From Sphingobium sp. EP60837 (lineage in GTDB: Bacteria > Pseudomonadota > Alphaproteobacteria > Sphingomonadales > Sphingomonadaceae), in assembly GCF_001658005.1 (NCBI RefSeq), contig NZ_CP015987.1, positions 310,001 through 374,000 on the forward strand: a stretch of DNA of 64,000 nt, in the 5' to 3' direction. The notes below the pieces were generated by a model. That model had not been told where the DNA came from. It worked only from the letters and a program-made list of their open reading frames with translations, and made no database searches. Positions 59,986 to 64,000 of this stretch are shown in pieces (position 1 is the first letter of the stretch; each line of letters starts with the position of its first letter). A program made the translations under genes and the position numbers.

Positions 59986-61755
59986 TCAGCGTATGACGAG
60001 GTTGATCGGAGTGCCCGTCAGATCGAGCGCGTTGAAAATCTGATGCAGCACTCGCGAGCCTTCGCCCGAGAGTGCGCCCGCTTTCACCAGCGCTTCGACC
60101 GATTGGCTGCCGGAAACGAGATCACCCAAGGCGCTGCGGCCCAGTTTCACGATAGGCGCTACCCCAGCTTGGCCCCGGTGAAATTTCAAGGTGCTGTTTC
60201 GCAGTTCGAGCAGCCATGGCTCGCCTTCACCATCGACGACCAGCGTGACGGCCCGGTCAGCAGCACCCGCCCGCTTGGGATCGACCTTGTAACGGATCTG
60301 CTCAAGCATCAGGGCGACTGGCATTTTCCGGATATTATCGGGGTTCATGTAACGCGCGGTCAGGCCCGCCTGCTGGAGCTTTCCTTCCAGTTCAAGCGCA
60401 CCCATGAGGTAGAAGCCGCGGCGATTGCTATTATAGGTGGCATAGCCCAGCTTCCGGAAAGCGGCCGCCTTCAGGCGGCGCGCCTCCATATCCTGATGGG
60501 CGATCGCGATCAGCAGCGTGGCAAGTTCCGCCGCCCATTGCGCGTCGCCCTGTGTGAACGCGCGCTCCGCCGCGGCGAGCACAGGCGCACGACCGCCCAT
60601 CAGCGCTACTTCGCGGCGGGCGCGCTCAACACGCGGCGTGGGCGCTAGGTCGGTCGCATCGCCGGAGAACCAGCTGATATAACCGACATAATAGCTGCGC
60701 GCGGCATCTGCTGCGGCGCCATAATATTCAGTCGTATAGGGCTCTGAACGCAGCCATTCGGGCAGCGGTCCCAACGCATCAGGCAGTTCATTTTGCGTAA
60801 TGCCCTTGTTGATCAGCCGGATCGTCTGGTCATGCGTATATTGGATTACGTCCTCATAGCGCGTCAGCAGAGCCTTGATCTGCGCCGCTCCCTCAACGAC
60901 AGGGCCGTGCATCGGCACCATCCAGGCAGCGTTATAGCGCTCCATCCGGCGCAGTGCCTCGATCCAGCGATTGGCATCGCGCATTTTGGTGCCGCGCATC
61001 GAGTGGAGATTGGGGAAAGTGGGGCCCTGCACCTCGTCGCCTGAGATCAGCACCTGATAGTCGGGAAGCCATGCCGCGATGTGCGAGGCCGCTTCGCCGC
61101 CACTGTGAAACAGGTGCAGCTTCACCCCAGCGATTTCGATATCCCGCGCGCCATCCACATCCACGAATTGGGTGGGCGGAATATAAGCGGATTCATTCTT
61201 TCCCGGCGTGTTCAGCCCGCCGCAGCAGCCGACATGGAAATCTTCGGCTTCTTTTCCAGCCAAGCTGAAGCCGTACATATAGGCGGCGCGGGTCGCCACG
61301 ATGGGCAGCGTCGCAATGCCTTCATCCGAAAGCTCCTTCAGGAAATTGGCTGCGGCGAAGATCGGGACCTTGCCATTGGCGACATCGGCTGGCGGGACGA
61401 ACACGGCCGCGCCATTCACATGATCCGGATGATGGTGGGTATAAATAATGGCCTTAATTGGCTTGGTCGAGATCTGCGCTCTTATCTTCGCCAGGGCTGC
61501 CGTCGCGACATCGCGGTTCATGCCGGTATCAAGGACGATCAAGCCGTCGCTGCCTTCGACAACGACGATGTTCATGCCCTGAAATTCGATCTGCCAAACC
61601 GGCGTCTTCCCCACATGAGTGACGCGTTCCTGAAAGAGCTGAGCGTGCGCCGTGTAATTGGAGGGTGCCGCAAAAGGCACATCCAGGTCGGGAGCATGAG
61701 CCAAAGCCGGGGCGGACGCGCGCATCAGCAGAAGTGCGGTCAGATAGCGCACCAT
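59986..61755 (-). CDS. Alkyl sulfatase, metallo-beta-lactamase fold (SdsA1-like)
   Basis: A 589-residue secreted enzyme. After a signal peptide, the metallo-beta-lactamase motif 'THHHPDHVNGA' (107-115) binds two zinc ions; 'GGEAASHIAAWLPDYQVLIS' and 'GDEVQG' complete the site. The middle is the alkyl-sulfatase dimerisation domain ('VGYISWFSGDATDLAPTP'), the end an SCP2-like lipid-binding domain. SdsA1-type enzymes hydrolyse alkyl sulfates such as SDS to alcohol and sulfate. AGGAGAGA abuts the ATG. It is divergent from the arylsulfatase and upstream of the TonB receptor in a shared transcript. Confidence 0.92.
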   Translation of the reverse strand: MVRYLTALLLMRASAPALAHAPDLDVPFAAPSNYTAHAQLFQERVTHVGKTPVWQIEFQGMNIVVVEGSDGLIVLDTGMNRDVATAALAKIRAQISTKPIKAIIYTHHHPDHVNGAAVFVPPADVANGKVPIFAAANFLKELSDEGIATLPIVATRAAYMYGFSLAGKEAEDFHVGCCGGLNTPGKNESAYIPPTQFVDVDGARDIEIAGVKLHLFHSGGEAASHIAAWLPDYQVLISGDEVQGPTFPNLHSMRGTKMRDANRWIEALRRMERYNAAWMVPMHGPVVEGAAQIKALLTRYEDVIQYTHDQTIRLINKGITQNELPDALGPLPEWLRSEPYTTEYYGAAADAARSYYVGYISWFSGDATDLAPTPRVERARREVALMGGRAPVLAAAERAFTQGDAQWAAELATLLIAIAHQDMEARRLKAAAFRKLGYATYNSNRRGFYLMGALELEGKLQQAGLTARYMNPDNIRKMPVALMLEQIRYKVDPKRAGAADRAVTLVVDGEGEPWLLELRNSTLKFHRGQAGVAPIVKLGRSALGDLVSGSQSVEALVKAGALSGEGSRVLHQIFNALDLTGTPINLVIR

Positions 61756-61795
61756 TCTCTCCTACATGATTTTGTTCGTTTCCGGCGCTTGTAGT

Positions 61796-61814
61796 GTACG
61801 AAACTCTTCCGTAC
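61796..61814. promoter_or_regulatory. Sulfatase-module palindrome, copy 2
   Basis: GTACGA-AACTCTT-CCGTAC, same 19-bp layout as the site at 59964 with one mismatched arm base. It lies between the divergent alkylsulfatase (61755) and arylsulfatase (61846) starts. Confidence 0.65.
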
Positions 61815-61845
61815 AAGATGCTAAAGGACACGGAGTGGAAGAGTG

Positions 61846-64000
61846 ATGCGAAAAGGGTCTGCCCCCTATTATCTAGCTGGGTTTCTCGCACTTATGCTCG
61901 GGAGCGCTGCGCCGCTAGCGGCGCAGACCGTGCTGCCGCGAGCGCCCGAACCCTTCGGGGGAGCAATCGGGCAGACCTATGCCGATTCGACCGCCGCCTT
62001 TCCCAAGCCCGTCACGGCGCCTGCGGGCGCGCCCAATGTGCTGCTGATCCTGACGGACGATGTTGGGTTCGGCGCGGCTTCTACTTTCGGAGGGCCGATC
62101 CCGACGCCCAATCTTGATCGGCTGGCCGCGCGCGGCCTTGTCTATAACCGCTTCCACACCACCGCCATGTGTTCGCCCACGCGCGCCGCGCTGCTGACCG
62201 GGCGAAATCATCATGCTGTGGGCAACGGCATCGTCGCCAATTTATCGACGGGCTTCCCCGGCTATTCCAATATATTGCCGAAAACCGCCGCGACGATGGC
62301 GGAAGTGCTGCGCCAAAATGGCTACAATACCGCGATGGTCGGCAAGCATCATAATGCGCCCGAAGCCGACGTCTCGCCCGCCGGACCCTTCGACATGTGG
62401 CCGACCGGACTAGGCTTTGAACATTTCTATGGTTTCATGTCAGCGGAGACCAATCAATTCTCGCCGGCTCTTTATCGCGGCACCACCCCCATCGATACGC
62501 TGAAGGAAGGAGTGCTCGACAAGGCGCTTGCCGATGAGGCCATTCAATGGATCCACAACCAGAAAGCAGCCGCGCCCGACAAGCCTTTCTTCCTTTATTA
62601 TGCCACCGGCTCAGCGCATGCGCCGTTACAGGCGCCGGGGGATTGGATCGCCAAGTTCAAGGGCCATTTCGACAAGGGATGGGACGCGGTGCGTACACAG
62701 ACCGTAAGCCGCCAGAAACGGCTCGGCATCATTCCCTCCGGCACCAAGGACACGCAGCGGCCGGAGGGCTTGGCGGCGTGGGGCGCACTCACGCTGGACC
62801 AGCGCCGGATCAATGCGCGCTTCATGGAAGTCTATGCAGCGATGCTCGCCTATCAGGACGCGCAGATCGGCCGGGTCCTCGATGAACTCGATCGGATGGG
62901 TGAGAGCGGCAACACGCTCGTCATGTTCATCGAAGGCGATAATGGCGCTGCCGCCGAAGGGGGCGACAATGGCAGTTCCAACCCGATGTCCGCCTTTGCC
63001 AATGCCATGCAGGAGGATGACAAGGCGCTGCTCGCCAATCTGGACAAGATCGGCGGTCCTGATGCGGTCGGCAATTGGGGCTATGGCTGGGCCTGGGCCA
63101 CGAACGCACCGTTCCGCTGGTTCAAGCAATATGCCTCCCACCTTGGCGGTACGCGCAATGGACTGGTCGTGTCCTGGCCCGACCAGATCAAGGCACGCGG
63201 CGTCCGTTCCCAATTCACCCATGTCATCGACGTGATGCCGACGATTTTGGAAGCGGCTGGCCTTAAGGCTCCCGACAGTGTCAATGGCGTCGCACAACAG
63301 CGGATCGACGGCGTCAGTTTCGCCTACAGCTTCGCCGCGCCCAAGGCGCCCGAGCGGCATGACACCCAATATTTCGAGATGATGGGCAACCACGCCATCT
63401 ATCATCAGGGCTGGCTGGCCAGCACCACGCCGGTGAACCTGCCATGGAAACGCGGCGACGGGTCGGTTCTGCCGAACCAATATAAGTGGGAGCTATACGA
63501 CCTGCGCAAGGACTTTTCCCAAGCGCACGATCTGGCGGCCATGCAGGGCGCGAAGTTGAAGGAGATGCAGGCACTCTTCCGGAAAGAGGCGGAGCGAAAC
63601 CAGGTTTTCCCACTTGACGACCGGATGACGCTTGCCAGGTTCCAGGCGGCCGAAAGCCAGCGGCCGCATCGCTCGACCTACAGCTATTGGGGAGCGGGCA
63701 TCAGCATCCCATCGGTCAATGCCGCTCCGCTGCTGGCGCGCAGTTTCCGTATCACTGCCGATATCGAGGTGGCGAAGGAGCCCGCGACTGGCGTCCTGGT
63801 TGCGCTGGGGAGCAAGTTTGGCGGTTGGAGCTTCTATTTGAAAGAGGGCCGGCCCGTCGCCCTGATGGCGGCATCGCAACTCACTGGCGACGAGTCGCAG
63901 GTCGCGGCGACGCAACCGATCGCATCGGGACGCAGTCGCATGGTCTTTGACTTCCACTATGACGGGGGCGTGAACGCCGGAGGCGAAATGATCATCTCTG
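61846..64000 (+). CDS. Arylsulfatase (type I, formylglycine-dependent), 3' end cut by window
   Basis: At least 718 residues are in the window without a stop. A signal peptide ('FLALMLGSAAPLAAQ') is followed by the sulfatase core: metal ligands in 'NVLLILTDDVGFG', the C-x-P-x-R modification site 'CSPTRAALLTGR' with Cys109 converted to formylglycine, and 'MVGKHHNAPEAD'. Such enzymes release sulfate from aryl or other esters in the periplasm; an anaerobic or aerobic maturase (not in the window) is needed. GGAGTGGAAGAG precedes ATG 61846. The length and C-terminal part fit the 750-800-residue arylsulfatases. It shares an operator with the alkylsulfatase. Confidence 0.92.
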   Translation, partial: MRKGSAPYYLAGFLALMLGSAAPLAAQTVLPRAPEPFGGAIGQTYADSTAAFPKPVTAPAGAPNVLLILTDDVGFGAASTFGGPIPTPNLDRLAARGLVYNRFHTTAMCSPTRAALLTGRNHHAVGNGIVANLSTGFPGYSNILPKTAATMAEVLRQNGYNTAMVGKHHNAPEADVSPAGPFDMWPTGLGFEHFYGFMSAETNQFSPALYRGTTPIDTLKEGVLDKALADEAIQWIHNQKAAAPDKPFFLYYATGSAHAPLQAPGDWIAKFKGHFDKGWDAVRTQTVSRQKRLGIIPSGTKDTQRPEGLAAWGALTLDQRRINARFMEVYAAMLAYQDAQIGRVLDELDRMGESGNTLVMFIEGDNGAAAEGGDNGSSNPMSAFANAMQEDDKALLANLDKIGGPDAVGNWGYGWAWATNAPFRWFKQYASHLGGTRNGLVVSWPDQIKARGVRSQFTHVIDVMPTILEAAGLKAPDSVNGVAQQRIDGVSFAYSFAAPKAPERHDTQYFEMMGNHAIYHQGWLASTTPVNLPWKRGDGSVLPNQYKWELYDLRKDFSQAHDLAAMQGAKLKEMQALFRKEAERNQVFPLDDRMTLARFQAAESQRPHRSTYSYWGAGISIPSVNAAPLLARSFRITADIEVAKEPATGVLVALGSKFGGWSFYLKEGRPVALMAASQLTGDESQVAATQPIASGRSRMVFDFHYDGGVNAGGEMIIS

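Noticed and set aside
1..64000. CRISPR array or prophage
   Set aside because: No regularly spaced direct repeats, no cas, capsid, terminase or tail genes were seen.

Overview
The window looks like chromosome or large-plasmid DNA of a sphingomonad (Sphingobium/Novosphingobium/Sphingomonas type). This is inferred from the high-GC codon use, the TonB-dependent receptors with 'IVVTA-KR' plug starts, the crowding of catabolic SDR, Rieske and flavin enzymes, the tandem DUF5985 genes and the CHASE hybrid kinase. No rRNA, intact tRNA or CRISPR array was seen.

Layout. (1) 1-2.5 kb: a cut-off SMP-30/gluconolactonase gene with a palindromic operator, and a Coq4-family gene. (2) 2.8-3.3 kb: a decayed tyrosine integrase. 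(3) 3.4-28.4 kb: a catabolic island of three tight operons plus single genes: limonene-monooxygenase-like LLM flavoprotein, TonB receptor, LuxR-type regulator, seven SDR-fold proteins, an OYE/dienoyl-CoA-reductase-like flavoenzyme, a KshA-like Rieske oxygenase, a KstD-like FAD dehydrogenase, MDR dehydrogenase, MFS carrier, SRPBCC protein, Baeyer-Villiger monooxygenase, sulfotransferase-like protein, five NTF2/SnoaL-fold proteins (one closely resembling ketosteroid isomerase) and an acyl-CoA ligase. The set suggests aerobic breakdown of a steroid-, bile-acid- or terpenoid-like polycyclic compound; the substrate is not provable from sequence. A 14-bp imperfect palindrome, CCAAATCRATTAGG, recurs in four promoter regions of the island and probably marks the LuxR-type regulator's regulon. 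A tRNA-Gln-like remnant lies at 28.84 kb, just beyond the island.

(4) 29.2-34.8 kb: a four-gene overlapping operon for a secreted Sel1-repeat protein, a CHASE hybrid histidine kinase, an HPt protein and a response-regulator receiver fused to glutamate dehydrogenase. This reads as a phosphorelay whose output is a metabolic enzyme and is one of the two most unusual systems here. (5) 35.3-36.8 kb: a secreted GH16-type glycosidase. (6) 37.3-42.4 kb: two broken Tn3-family transposase pieces flanking a truncated operon (acyl-CoA dehydrogenase tail, fused E1 alpha/beta 2-oxoacid dehydrogenase, malonyltransferase-like protein).

(7) 42.6-47.3 kb: a winged-helix-like gene with two DUF5985 genes, then a MarR regulator divergent from a CLC chloride channel, with related palindromes before the channel and before the next small membrane-protein gene. 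(8) 47.9-49.8 kb: a vapBC toxin-antitoxin locus in which about 220 bp (half of the operator, the RBS and codons 1-65 of vapB) is inverted relative to vapC; turning it back by eye restores a full VapB, a perfect operator palindrome and a normal vapBC operon. A tyrosine recombinase lies 42 bp away. (9) 50.1-57.2 kb: a TetR regulator with tandem operators, a DUF2339 membrane protein split by a frameshift, and a three-domain LplT-PlsC-Aas lysophospholipid remodelling protein. (10) 57.7-64 kb: an organosulfate module (TonB receptor, alkylsulfatase, arylsulfatase cut by the window end) whose promoters share a 19-bp palindrome, GTACGA-N7-YCGTAC.
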